Below the pieces are notes generated by a model. That model was not told where the DNA came from, did no database searches, and saw only the letters and a list, made by a program, of their open reading frames with translations. Positions 1 through 11,959 of a DNA stretch of 64,000 bases are shown piece after piece. The DNA lies in the NCBI GenBank assembly GCA_026874595.1, contig CM049319.1:54916917-54980916 (forward strand). Direction: 5' to 3'. The translations under genes and the position numbers were made by a program. The number at the start of each line of letters is the position of its first letter. Within the stretch, counting starts at the first letter, position 1. This stretch comes from Sipunculus nudus (lineage: Eukaryota > Annelida > Sipuncula > Golfingiida > Sipunculidae).

Positions 1-2086
1 GTTAGATTTCTCCAAAATCCCCTACCATGCCAAGAATTTGGTCACTAGGACTTAATTCCATTGAGATATCAATGAAAAACTTCATTTTTCACTTAAAAAC
101 CCAATGTTACACTTTAAGACTGCCTAATATCAAAACCACTGATCTGACTTTGATCATATATAATATACATATTTTTCTATACATTCACTATGCACATGCC
201 AGAAATGATGTCAGTATTGTGTATTTTTTTTAAGTTATGGGCCCAAACATAATGCACTTTGTAAAAAAATCAAGAAATATATTTACTCCCTTAACAAGGG
301 CATTGCTGAAGCTAGAGATCTTTTTTGTCAGGGATGTAACATTATTTAATCAAGATTCAATTGAATACCCAAAATTAGTTCTGAATTTTTCAAATTTTAT
401 AAGTTATTAGTATAAATATAAAATTAGTACCTTAAATTTTGCCCAACTGTGACCATTGCACGTTTGTTTCCTGTGAGCACTGTTGATATAATTTTCATAT
501 CATGCACACATAAGGATTTCAGCTTTTTAGTTTAGAAAGCTTTAAAGAAATTTGCCAAATATTGTAGCTTTTATTAATGTTTTTTATGAGACCCTGTCAG
601 ACTTTGGCTCTCTCCAGCCCCTCTTGAGTCACCTGTATGTTGACCTTGTTGACCTTTCATCAAATTATGCACGCTTGAGGGGAGAATCCAGGCAGCTTAT
701 GGCCAGCCACAGTTGATCCAGGTGTTCAACCCAACTCATCTAGTAGTTTTAACCAACAACATAACAGTAAACAATAAATTAATAAATTTTTATTGGTTTT
801 TAATAACAAATTAAAGAAAAATAGAAAAGGAATTTGTTAGTTTATAATAACAGGAAATTAACTTGCAGTTACTGATGATATAAGAATCTTGTATCGATGG
901 GTAGAATGTCACATATTCCAAATAACACCATGCAGTCACCTATGGCATTTTTCAGTTCATTTTTAATGATAAAGAAGTAAATCATATTATTCATTACTAA
1001 TCATTAAGGATTATATGAAGGAAATTAATGATAGACAAAGATGCAGTTGATAATATTAATCTAGATTCCTACTGTGTCTAGTGTGTACATTGATGTGAAA
1101 TTAGTCCAAAATGAATTTTTTACAGTTATTTTTTAATATAAATAAAAGCCATTAAACCAGGTACTTATGATCATTATTTAAATGTGTGAATTTTGTATAT
1201 TCTGGATTCTCAACATCATTGTTTGGTGAAAACAGAATAAATACCAGACATGGTGCGAATACTTTGTAATTGTATTTAAATACGAATATGATTATGTACT
1301 CCATTATAAAATTTCTTGCATAAAGAATGGGAATTCAGGTACAAATGAAAGTATATGAATACTCGTGCAAATACTTTCAAAATGTATTCATGAATGCATT
1401 CATGAATATATTCTTTAATATTATTTTAATAATCATATCAGTTATATTTCATTTTAAAAAAATCATATGATTCTCTTATTATTTTTAATAAAAATTATAT
1501 TTGGGACAATATTTGTAATTTTTTTGATAAATAGTTAAACTCTTATATTATATGTTCTGCTTATAAGTTATATGGCCAAGTCAAAATCTGTGTGACAGTA
1601 GTATTCCATTTGTTAATAAAATAAATGAAATCAATCCTCTTCACTGTCTCCAAAGGTACTATCAAAATCATACATAAGCTAAACAACAACAACTCATAAT
1701 ACAGCTTATATTTATTACCACATAAAACCAGCATGTGCCTCATTTCTAAATAATAATTTTTTATCATATATAACAGCTGAGCGTCGTGACCCATAGGTCC
1801 CTTGTTTAATAAATAGTTAAACTCTTATATTATATGTTCTGCTTATAAGTTATATGGCCAAGTCAAAATCTGTGTGACAGTAGTACTCCATTTGTTAATA
1901 AAATAAATGAAATCAATCCTCTTCCCTGTCTCCAAAGGTACTATCAAAATCATACATAAGCTAAACAACAACAACTCATAATACAGCTTATATTTATTAC
2001 CACACAAAACCAGCATGTGCCTCATTTCTAAATAATATGTTTTTATCATATATAACAGCTGAGCATCGTGACCCATAGGTCCCTTG
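1..2086 (+). mobile_element. Helitron-like non-autonomous element, group 1 (copy A, left end outside window)
   Basis: The sequence matches copies at 11960-14599 and 19628-23485 over nearly its whole length, starting inside the second internal unit (text near position 25 corresponds to 12790 and 21930). It ends at 2086 with a CAGCTGAGC subterminal motif, a GACCCATAGGTC near-palindrome and CTTG, followed by T. The 5' end lies beyond the window edge. The last 282 bp are present twice in tandem (1523-1804 and 1805-2086), each with its own terminus. The short ORFs across it are shared by the other copies at differing lengths and show no known domain. Helitron assignment is inferred from terminus structure; no Rep/helicase is present. 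Confidence 0.7.
1523..2086 (+). repeat. Tandem duplication of a 282-bp Helitron-like 3' terminal module
   Basis: Two head-to-tail copies, 1523-1804 and 1805-2086, differ at only a few positions. Each runs from AAATAGTTAAACTCTTATAT to the terminal GACCCATAGGTCCCTTG. The single-copy version is seen at the end of 11960-14599, and the copy at 19628-23485 breaks off near the start of this module. Confidence 0.9.
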
Positions 2087-2447
2087 TTTTGTAAAGTCTT
2101 TCTTATATCTCAGCCAGAATAAGAATATTCTATCTGGATAATGTGACTTCTTCTGATGTGCATATAAATAATCATTAATGATTGATTATGCAAAAATGCA
2201 AATGACTTAATCAATTATAAAAGAAAATGACCAATCATTGATAAAATCAAATATTTGCACACCATTAGTAATGCTGTAAGGCAGACTGTGCTTAGATTTG
2301 TGAATATATTATTTTGTTTATGGACTGACTGGAGTAGCCGATACATTGGCAGTATTTTTAGGAGTTAAAGATCCATATAACGATCTGTGTCTTGGATCAG
2401 CTGTGTTAAGAACTACATTAATCCACTGGTTCGACCCCTGAATAACA
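2087..2447. other. AT-rich unique stretch upstream of the candidate start exon
   Basis: No gene or repeat was recognised. It holds a TATAAATAA string near 2162 and an octamer ATGCAAAT near 2196. If the start exon at 2448 is real, this is where its 5' UTR and perhaps promoter would lie. AT-rich DNA yields such strings by chance, so no promoter is claimed. Confidence 0.3.
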
Positions 2448-2508
2448 ATGTCTCTTACAGCTAGGCCACACTCAAGACCAGGCTGCATTGTTAACTTGCC
2501 TGGGGCAA
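2448..2508 (+). CDS. Possible first coding exon of the DDT-domain gene
   Basis: An ATG at 2448 with A at -3 opens a frame (MSLTARPHSRPGC...) that reaches a strong donor, CAA|GTAAGT, at 2508/2509. The exon would give 20 codons plus one base. That spare base is exactly what the exon at 8464 needs, since it begins with two bases of a codon; the junction would encode Asn. This would place the DDT domain about 30 residues from the N-terminus, as in CECR2. An alternative reading is an internal exon starting at 2461 after TCTCTTACAG, in the same frame. The frame stays open past the donor to 2840, but that extension resembles no known protein. The call rests on phase and splice signals only. Confidence 0.42.
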
Positions 2509-3623
2509 GTAAGTTATTGATGGTTTTGAACCCTGGTAATTACACAGAATATACTCACAAGACCATACAGAAGCTGTGTTACGGACAAGAGACCCGTATG
2601 AGTGAATTATGGTTACCTAGGTGGCAATGTTATGACCGCCAAGATCGTATTGATCGCTGCAGCTTCCATATCAATGCCCATACCAAGCTAGCAGTAATGG
2701 TCGGGGCTTCAGTGACCAGCTGTCCATCATGTGTCAATAATACGTCACACACCAGTATCACAACCTGCATATCACCTGTCCCCAGGCTTCTCCCCTTAAG
2801 GACCATGCTCAATATGTTTTGTGTGATGTTGGCTGATTAATATAGGTGGCGCTGTCTCTGGATTGTTGATGTAGATGAGTTTCCATTCTCAAGCCTTCTG
2901 TCGTCATTGAATAACCTGTATTTTATTCTACCAATATAAATTATGTATTTATTGTTATTAACATTATTGTTATTTATTTTATTACGGTTTTTATTATTAA
3001 TTTCATTATTGTATTTTTAAAGTCAGCTTGTCTATCTTTGCATCATCTATTTAGTGATAACAGCACATATGTATATTTATCCATTTATAATTGCTTTATC
3101 ATATAACTGTCATGATTTCATAGAATGTATTCTTGGCTTTATCTAAGGAGTGGTTTGGTGTATTTGCTCTTTAAAAAAGGTGCCCCCTGATGCCAGGCTG
3201 GATAAACAGATCATCCTTTCACAACAGTATTTAACTCTGAAAATATTTGTGATCCAGATAACCTCAACATTTAATTTGTTGCTCCTTTGGTGTTACCCTA
3301 TATAAGATAAATTCAAAATCTGTTGATTAAACCTCTATGAGTAAAATTGCCAACAGTCAACCAAACAAGTACCCAACCAGCAAACATCCATAAAAACATT
3401 ATACCTCAAAATGGAGTTCATGTTATAAAAAACTTCTTTTTGAGGAGGGGGATAGTTGAATATACCATATTTCAGAGATCAGACTATTTAAGACTTCTAT
3501 TTAAGACTGGCTTTTATAAAAAAAATACATTGTCAATTTAGGAATACAAATGAATATCAAAGCAATAAACCCACCTCTCACAACATGGAGATGCAAATGT
3601 AATCATTTGGGAAATATTCTTAC
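2509..3623. other. Putative first intron, left part; no gene recognised
   Basis: AT-rich sequence following the candidate donor at 2509. The open frame to 2840 is a read-through with no recognised domain. There are TTATTATT-rich runs near 2940-3020. No repeat family member was recognised. Confidence 0.4.
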
Positions 3624-3870
3624 CAATGATGCTATAGGGATTTTGCAGTTATCCACAAAAATCTTTCCATGAGAGCCTCTTGAATCCAGGTAAGCCAGAG
3701 TTTCATGTATTATTTTACACCTTATGCAGTTTGTAACATTGTTTCCATCTGTAAACCGGGTGGCTCTTCCATTTACTGTTAACCCCATACAACTGGTTAC
3801 ATTCTTTCCACCGGAATATGGGGGTTGGTACGTATTTATAACAGCACTGACACTTTCATGACACTTTCCA
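3624..3870 (-). CDS. Candidate exon of an unknown protein with a CxxC motif
   Basis: The minus strand is open from about 3878 to 3603 and contains a strong donor (TTG|GTAAGA) at 3624/3623. Translated to the donor it gives about 82 residues with less biased codons than most window ORFs. It contains Cys residues in the arrangement C-x20-C-x2-C (GKNVTSCMGL... then VTNCIRCKII), which could bind zinc, and a later Cys near the end. No convincing acceptor was found upstream on the minus strand; the AAG near 3873 lacks a pyrimidine tract. It lies antisense inside the putative first intron of the + strand gene. It may be a decayed gene or transposon remnant, or chance. I do not recognise the family. 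Confidence 0.3.
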
Positions 3871-6800
3871 CCCAACTTTTACACTGATTCAGCTGAATAC
3901 AGCTTATTCAAGCTTTTCAGACTTGGTATATACGGGTATGTGACATATACAGCAGGGAATATTTCCTCAATTGTATTGTTTGTCAACAAGAGTAATACTG
4001 TTTTTAACTAGGATTGTCTAGGAAGGGTGGATTTTGTAACATAGGGGACCCACTTTAAAACTCTTCAAAAGTGAAAGCAAGGGGTGCGATTAGGCTTGAC
4101 AGCAGTGTTAGTGCTGGTCTGAGTGCATGTTAATCTTCTCACTGCTGAAGTTGCATTTCTGTAGCATTTACTACAATCAGTTATCAACTTTAATTGAACT
4201 GGACAAATTAGGACAAATCTGGTGTCCCTTAAGGAAAAAACATAGACATGCACGTAAGAAAATAAGGTTTATAGAGGAATTAAACATATTAAACACAAAC
4301 TGAAATTCATACAGCAATCACCTGTAGATTTGACCGGTAAATGAACACATTATAGTGATGAGGAAAAGCCAAACATGTAAAGCATACTGACACCTGCCCT
4401 CTGAACAAAATGAGTGTCTATTTAAGGCCTGGAGTTAATATTTCCTGAGACATTGTTTTGCCCAGGCCACTAAGTAAGGCTTGTGACTATACAAAGCCTG
4501 GCGGCTGATCAAGGAAATACAGGAGAATGTACATGCTGATACTTCCTGGATGACTGCAGCAATAGGGCAGTAGGCACAGACCAATACACCCAGGGTATGT
4601 CTAACATCTGCCCGTAGTTGGCCCTGAACAAGAGCTCCACCTCGCACTGCCTGTATACATATGTAATGAAACCTCTGCCACAGCTGTTACTTAGAGCAGG
4701 AGGTACATTATCAGCTGTCATGTTTTTAACCCTTTGTCATTGGAAATCAGCCCCTTGTTCTAAATACATTAATCCTCAAACTTGATATGATGAACAAGCA
4801 GAACTACAGACTAATGCAGGTAATGCCATATAGGTATGAGATCTTAATGCTGATGTATGCTGTCTGTTGTCTGGCAACTCTTTGGTCTGAACTGCCACTT
4901 AATTATATATTTACCTCAGTCTGTTTTAGGGCTATGAATGGTAAAGTGAACATGTACTCAAAATATCGCTCAACTGGAGCCTGCTCTCTGAGACTGAGAC
5001 CAGGTTTGCTGAGGTCAAGACCATGCAGAGATTGACATTAACTTTTGAAATTTTTTGTGATATCTAGCTTTTACTCGATTTACATTTTTGTATTTTACAT
5101 GCCCTACAAAAATCAGTGATTGCAGCCACCAAAACAAGGAGTGTTCCTTTTGATTGTGCTGGACATTTTATTGTTTTTCAGATAGTAAAACATGCTACCA
5201 CCTTTTTTTTGGACTTTTTACTTGCCCTGTGTTAATGTCAAGCCCTGCCATGGGATTTATGACCAATATTGAGACCAAGGGATCTGTAACAAAGACCATG
5301 AAACCTTGTGTTTACCTGAATCTCATCTACTTCCTTATGCCAGTGTCATTGTGAAAAAAATATCGGTGATTCCTTCATAAGCAGTCAGTGTTATGTAGCT
5401 ACCAAAGTGGCAGACAGGAAGAAACAGGTTTGCACATGAAACCTCATTTTGTGGAGGAAGGAAAAATTAAAGGGACCTAATCACATTAAAAGCATATTGA
5501 ATTAACAGAAAAACGTAGCACTGTCTCTATGAAATGAAATGCTATATGCTGAACTAATGTATCAGTTGAAACAATTGGCTTTAATACTCTTGTATGCAAG
5601 TGTTTATAAAAAGTGGACCTGGCAGGATCACTTGTGCCGAATAATGTAGCATGATGGCCACATGCATTTCTGTTTTCTTTTCAAGCTTACAACCAGTGTT
5701 TCACACTGATGTATGTTCATGTTGGGATTACTCCTTGCTTGGGATCTGTAACACATTTTATAATAAAGAGACACATATAGACCATGTTAACTTAACCCAT
5801 ATGGAGAACCATAACAAGGTTTTAAGCAGCTTAAAGGGAGGTACTGAGACATGTACATGGTTGGTTTTGCTAGGAAACTTGTATAAAGCTAAACTAAACA
5901 TATAGTAAGAAAGAATTGGCATGATATTGGCATGGTGTGTTGTGATTGTTTGCCTGTAGCCCATGGCCTATTCTTTCAAGAAAATGAATGCTTGAGAATT
6001 TGAATGGAATTTGGAGACAAACAGACACACAGATGGAAGGACAGACAGCTTTTATCAAATTTATCTGTCACATAAGGGCAGAGTTTATTACACTTTAACA
6101 GCTGATTACACCACCAGTATGAATCTCTCCTTCATTCTTTGTTTCCTGGAATGTTCACCAGATGGCTCTGGTTATCAGTCAGGGTATGCTTTACAGTTGA
6201 TAGATAGCAGAGCACACCTTCATTCATTGCATAGAAATGAACAGAAAATATATAAAAAAGAATTAACATTCTGAGATATCCTACAGGATTGAGTTGAATT
6301 ATCACTGTTTAGGACACTTCATCAGTTCATTTTCTTCCAACTAGATGGCAGCATTTGTGATAAAAATGGTCTTGTTCTTCTGTCCTTGTATAGGATCCTA
6401 ATGAACCTGGCGAGTCTATACTGGCCTCGATGAAATGTCAGGAGGTTTAAAAAAGAACAAGACAGTTCCAAATGCAGCATCCAGGCCAAATGGTTTGAGT
6501 CAGCAAGGGGGCTAAAAATAATTTGAAAACTTCTCAACAAGTTCGTGTTTACTTGATCTAATATCCTGTACCGGGGTAACACTTCACTGAATAGATCACG
6601 TTCAGTCAGGAGCTTGAAGAAAAAAATTGGTCATACAATGCTCGCAAACTTGACTCGACACAGAAGCAGATGTAGTTGATGGAGAAACTGAAATAAGACA
6701 CATGTGGAAAAAAGTGCCCGGAAATGTAAGGAATATAAACATAGGAACCTCTAGGGTTATGTATCTCGCAGAACTTTGCAGGATACTTAGTTGTTACTGT

Positions 6801-6920
6801 GTGGCGTGTGCTCTAGCTGCTTGGGAAATTATGTCAGAATCTATAGAATGCTTGGGCAAATGTTTATTTTGTAGCAGAAATGTTCATTTGTAGTGTTAAG
6901 ACCAATCAAAAATGCCTTGG
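3871..6920. other. Intronic or intergenic stretch; no gene recognised
   Basis: Several short ORFs on both strands overlap one another and show no domain, biased codons or matching splice sites. AAATTAAAGGGACCTAATCA near 5466 resembles the end of the element family seen at 63331, but the similarity stops quickly. Confidence 0.4.
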
Positions 6921-6936
6921 CAGTTTATTTTGGATG

Positions 6937-6942
6937 ATATAT

Positions 6943-7011
<69 letters not shown>

Positions 7012-7030
7012 GTGTATATATATATAGATA
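6937..7030. repeat. (TA)n microsatellite
   Basis: Nearly pure TA dinucleotides, with a few interruptions (TAATAT, TGTATA). Confidence 0.95.
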
Positions 7031-8463
7031 TACTTTAATAATATATTAATATATATTGAATCAATAGATATTTTAAAAAAATACAGAATGCCTCAGTATA
7101 TATATATTCTGAAGCTTAAATATTGTATATGTCTGACATATGTATAAGGATTAAGAAAATTATGTTTAAAATGAGAAATTCAAGGAAATGTTTATTTAAA
7201 AACTTTAACATAGAATTAAAAAGCAATAATAAATGTGAGGATGCCTGAAAAAAATTTTAATTTTGAAACAAAAGCAGTGTTTGCATATGGATTTTAATAA
7301 TTTTTTTATTAAATGAAAGAATACTTGAGCAATTGTTCATTTTTCAAACAAAACCAGTGTTATGCACATAGTGGGAAAGAAATGAAAAATAATAGGTAGT
7401 AAGAGGAAGTTCTATTTCATTATATATCCGTTCATGGGTGTTTATTTTGAAGTAAAACCAATAACCCATGTTTAGATAAAGAATATATTTGACTAAAAAC
7501 AATTTTTGTAGAACCTCAAAAAATGGGTTATAATAATTATATATATATATATTACATATATATATATATGTGTATTTGCATATATATGTATATATATATG
7601 TATGTATGTATACCCTAGGAGTGGAGCTTGGAGCTTAATATCATATGATAAACTACAGGAGATAGAGAGATTGAGATCAGGACTTTCAAGCCTATGACTA
7701 CTGAGGCTTCTGAAATTATCAATATCAGACATTAGCAGAACTAGGGACAGATTTTAATATGAATTGGGTAAGAATTTAATTGGATATTGGGTGAATCAGA
7801 ATTTAATGAAACTGACATAAAATAACATGAAACAAAAAGAATTGGAATTGAATAGGTAAATAAATTTTTCAGATTAAATGAAATGCTCTGAAATTACATT
7901 TTGTTTGTATTTTTATGTGATTTTGATATAATTGACCAATTTTGCAAGCATAAGAATTTCTGCTGAACCAGTCTGACAAAATTCAGTCAGTAAGCACACT
8001 AGCCAGTGAGATAAGCTGAATTGTGATTTGAATTTGATAAAAATGATCTGAATTGAATTGGAATTGATATATTCTCCGTCACATTGAATTGAAATGAATT
8101 GGAATATTGGAAAAAACAATACACCGAGTTCACTTATGCAAGATAACCTGTGTTACTGCACTGCATGATGTAGATGATTGAAGCAGGTAATGTATGGACC
8201 AGTAGCTGCATCACCCTTAAACTCAAAGGCTAGAGATATATGTGTGTTGATATACAGTTTACGTGATGTGAAAATAGAATGAAGCTTTTTTTACGTCAGA
8301 AGAGCCATCTCAGTTTGTGACCCACACCAATTTGTTCCATGTGCCGGAGAAACTCCATTGCCTTATTGCCTTGAACCTCTCTCAATGATGAAAACTGCTG
8401 TCTGTGGGCAGAATTCTTTTTCATTGCCACTTGAAACCTGAATGTCTTGGTCTTTCGTTGCAG
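7031..8463. other. Intronic stretch with a second TA-rich microsatellite
   Basis: AT-rich. A mixed TA/TATG microsatellite covers 7536-7612. AATTGAAT/GAATTGGA-rich text lies at 7750-8110. No gene was recognised. It ends at the acceptor TCTTTCGTTGCAG before 8464. Confidence 0.5.
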
Positions 8464-8570
8464 ATGCGAGCCCATACGAAGCTATTCGTCGTATGTGGGA
8501 ACTGCCTTCCTTCATGCTGTTCCTGAAATTGACGCGCAGCAAGTTCGGATTTGCCAAGTTAACTATCCAG
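8464..8570 (+). CDS. Internal exon: first half of a DDT domain (CECR2-like)
   Basis: The exon lies between acceptor TTTCGTTGCAG and donor CAG|GTGGGT, and is less AT-rich than its surroundings. It starts with two bases of a codon and then reads 35 codons ending in phase 0: ASPYEAIRRMWELPSFMLFL followed by KLTRSKFGFAKLTIQ. The WELP-x3-F-x2-L-x-R-x2-F spacing matches, without gaps, the start of the DDT domain of the chromatin remodelling subunit CECR2 (W-E-V-P-x3-F...). DDT domains are helical modules that help assemble ISWI-type remodelling complexes in the nucleus. BPTF, BAZ1A and RSF1 also carry DDT domains but lack the leading W-E-x-P. A bromodomain would be expected far downstream in CECR2 and was not found in this window. 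Confidence 0.78.
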
Positions 8571-8971
8571 GTGGGTGCTTTATCTCTTGTATCTTGTTGT
8601 CACGGTAACAGGAAGACTGCAGCCACTTCAGGCCTCTTGTCATGTTCAAAGAGCCAAGATGGCTGCCCCAGTTTATGGACTTCATCAGTGCATTATTTTT
8701 TACATGCCATCATCCATTGTTTTGTAATGTCAGTAAACTCTTAATCAAAATTTTCTTTGTGTGATGATTTTTCAGTTGTTTTCAATAACTTTTATTTAAA
8801 CATGAGGTTTTCTTACAGTATAAGTTAAATTTGTATTTTATAAAACATTGCCTACAAAATTTAATACAAAAATTTTTATTTTATTTTTCGGTTATTAAAC
8901 AGTATTTTTTATGGAGATTTCTTTTAAGTGTAATGGATCTGATTTCTCCATAAAAAATTCCTTAGAATGAA

Positions 8972-9268
8972 TGTGACACCATGAGATCATTTTTGATGGT
9001 CTGGTCATCAACTTTTTCAGCTTTTGGTTCTAGAAACTTCTAATCTAGAACTCTGACAGATCTACTTATGTAATCCTTAGTTAACCAGAAAGTTGAGCTC
9101 TGTTGGATCAACTATAAACTTAAAAGAAAATGAAGGGAAAAAAATCTCTTTTCTTTAACTGGATTTTCTTTTCTTCATCTGGTTAACAGGGAATAACCAG
9201 TGGTCAGTGTGATTAAAGAGACTCAGATTTGCTGAATTGGTGGCAGTGATAGAAATTATTTTGATTAA
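8972..9268 (+). repeat. Dispersed ~300-bp repeat, copy 1
   Basis: It shares long blocks with 15664-15957, in the same order and orientation: GATGGTCTGGTCATCAACTT, GGATTTTCTTTTCTTCA and GTTAACAG. Roughly three quarters of bases agree by eye. No terminal repeats or coding potential were recognised. Confidence 0.75.
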
Positions 9269-10619
9269 TTATAATCTACATAGATGGAAATGTAGCATAA
9301 AGAATATGATGATGCAAAAATGGAGTGGAAATATGTGATTGAGTTGAGACTTGTTTATTAGCTTTGAAATGACAGACTTTTGTAACCCATCTTGTGATGG
9401 GCACAGATGTTTAAATAAATTTTACTTATTCTTATACTTACTCACAGATGAGGCTATAGATAAATTGCCATCTTTTCACACTTGGTCTACATTCCTCACA
9501 CAGGGGTTTTACACTGTAGTCATCACAGGTCTCTTTTCTTGTAACCAATGGGAGCATGGTATCACATTGTGCATCCAGCTCCAAACTTCAAAGATGTTAC
9601 ACCCACTGAGAGGGTCTGATTACACTGAGACATCAACTTTCATTGGTCTGATTCTTTGCCCTGTGCCAGAACCAGTGTTACCAGACCAATAAGAGCAGGT
9701 GTTGCATGTTTAAAATGGGAGCTGGTTGCAGAACGTGTTCTCATTGGTCTGATTACACTTCTTGAATCTTGACATACTAAGCAGCAGTTACCATAAAGGA
9801 GATTTTTGAGACTGCAGTGTTTAACCACTGCGTGAGGAGGTACACTTGGTCTTTAAGTTGACAGGAAACAACTCTTTCAAGATGGCTCCAGAAGTATTTC
9901 ATTCGCTTCTCTCAGTGTTGCACTTAGGATGAAGAAAGTCACATCTTTAACATAAAAATAATATATGTGATTTAATACCAATGACCTGAGCTTGGGAACA
10001 CAACCAGAGCTGTCACATGTAATTACGTAAAATGTCTCGCGTGTGTCGGGAGAGAATATGATAGCAGTTGCAAGCAAGAATGTGAGGTGCCTGTATTGTT
10101 TTGCATCAATTAAGATCGATTACACTAATTATATATGAGCCATATATGATGGAACCCGTGTATTTTTTATGAAAGGCAGGTTATATAAGTAGCACTGTCA
10201 GGGATATAGTGATCACAGTTCCGTTTTGTTCTCTTTGATCAATGGATGTGTGATGATCAGGTCGCTGGTTTCTTTATGACCTTAACCCCCTGCTAGATTC
10301 GTCACTTGTGGCATCTTTTGCAGGGTTTTTGTGACCATGTGATTGAGATAACTATAAGAACACACTGTAGGTGTAGCTTTGATTAGAGTAACATCTAGGT
10401 ATTAGCACATTCTCGTGAATCCTTATTTTAGGGAAACAGCAGGAAACAGATAAAGCGTAGGATAAAGGCATTTTATAGAAACATTCTGTTGTGAATTTGC
10501 TCACCTTTTGGGGCACAACGCTTCTCTCTATGAAGATATAAGGGCTCATCCATACACTCGACTGGTGCTCAGTTTCATCCATTTCTTGTTACTTACTGTA
10601 ATTGATTTCTTGATGAAAT

Positions 10620-11739
10620 CACACAATTAGGGATTCTAGCCTGAGTTTGATCTCCAGAAAAATCCATGTATATTTTAAGAGGTCAGAGTTCACCAAACTT
10701 TGGAGGCACTTTGGTGACTTACCAAAAATCCTATGGATCCAATAGAATTTCTCACCTGAACTTACCTTCTCATCAAAATTCACACATATTTGATAAGGTC
10801 TGAGCCTCCGAGGTAACCAGATAGACAACAGGCCTATTATGCAAGTTTGCAATGCTCTTGTTCACAGATACATGTGATACAAAAATTGTTTCAGCAAATA
10901 CCTCTGATGAGTTCGAAAACTGGTCACCTTCACATTGGTCTTCAAGGCAAATCTCCAGAAATCGTTGATTTTTATGAACCCTATCATATGAAGGACTGCA
11001 CATTTCCTCAAACTTTTTATGCTAATTGTTCCAACAAAGATTTCTGAAGAAAAAAAAAGAAATCTTGACATTCATTTTCAAAGTAAAATCTTCAGAAATC
11101 TAGGATATTTGTGAACCCCATAACCATTGAAGTATTGCATATATGTTTTTCTCCAATTTGATATAACCAAATATTTCAACCGAGTACTCAGAGAGTTTGA
11201 AGCCCAAGAGATTGAAAACTTGTTACCTTGAACTTGATATTTAAAGTCAGATTTGTGGAAATGTATGATTTCTGTCAACATCATAACTTTTGAAGTAGTG
11301 GATATTTTTTCCCTAAGATTTGGTGATAAGGGCCTATAGGGAGGGGAGACATAATCTGTTTTTGCAACAAACACATTCTGGTTGTTTATAGCTTGTTGTC
11401 ATACAGTTACCTTTGCCTTTTATAGATGTAACAGTATTTCAAAAGACTTTGGGAGCCCTTTTCTTTGTATAGAGTAAAAAATTCTTAAGTTTATTGCATG
11501 TACAGTCACTGTATATGCACCACTAACATTATATGTATTTGCAACTAAGAGAAAAAGAAAATTTATACCTTCAGGACAGACTTATTAATTATTAATGCCA
11601 AATTGCTTAAGTATTAGGATTTACATTTTCAGGTGCAACAATACTACAATAACTGTAACCTCTTTTTCTCTTTGCTAGGATTTGATATTTTTCTATCAAG
11701 GGCATGTTCATCTGAGCGCCATGACCCATGGGTCCCTTG
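10620..11739 (+). mobile_element. Degenerate repeat array ending in a group 1 Helitron-like 3' terminus
   Basis: Related blocks recur at about 10950, 11090 and 11250 (CAGAAATC..., then TGAACCCCATAACC or TCAACATCATAACT, then GAAG-x-A-x-TG). The stretch ends with CATCTGAGCGCCATGACCCA, then TGGGTCCCTTG, followed by T at 11740. The 3' terminus matches those at 2086, 14599 and 35348. The left boundary is uncertain. Confidence 0.5.
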
Positions 11740-11820
11740 TTAATTTCACAAATATTTCAAAATGTTTCTGATGGTGTAATAATACAGTAAAACCTTGAAT
11801 TTCCTAAAATCCATTTGTAA

Positions 11821-11959
11821 ATTTTTAGCGAACCTGTGAGCTTATGCGATGGTGCGGCATCGTCTGTCGTGCGTCAGTGCAACGTCTGTACAGTAACCAT
11901 AGCTATCTCAAAAAACGGCAGGAGCTAGCATCACCAAATTTTTTGCAAATAATCAGTCA
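11821..11959 (+). mobile_element. 5' fragment of a repeat family (TTTTTAGCGAACCTGTGAGC)
   Basis: The opening AGCGAACCTGTGAGCTTATG recurs at 39094 and 44453. It is interrupted at 11959 by insertion of the element at 11960. Its distal half was not clearly identified after 14599. Confidence 0.6.

Larger units (their letters stand above)
8571..11819. other. Intron between the two DDT exons, left part
   Basis: No exon was recognised. It contains one copy of a ~300-bp dispersed repeat (8972-9268) and a degenerate repeat array ending in a Helitron-like terminus (10620-11739). Confidence 0.6.

Noticed and set aside
2509-2840. Continuation of the open frame from 2448, giving 130 residues in total
   Set aside because: A strong donor lies at 2508/2509 and the sequence past it shows no domain. 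An unspliced 130-residue protein has no other support.
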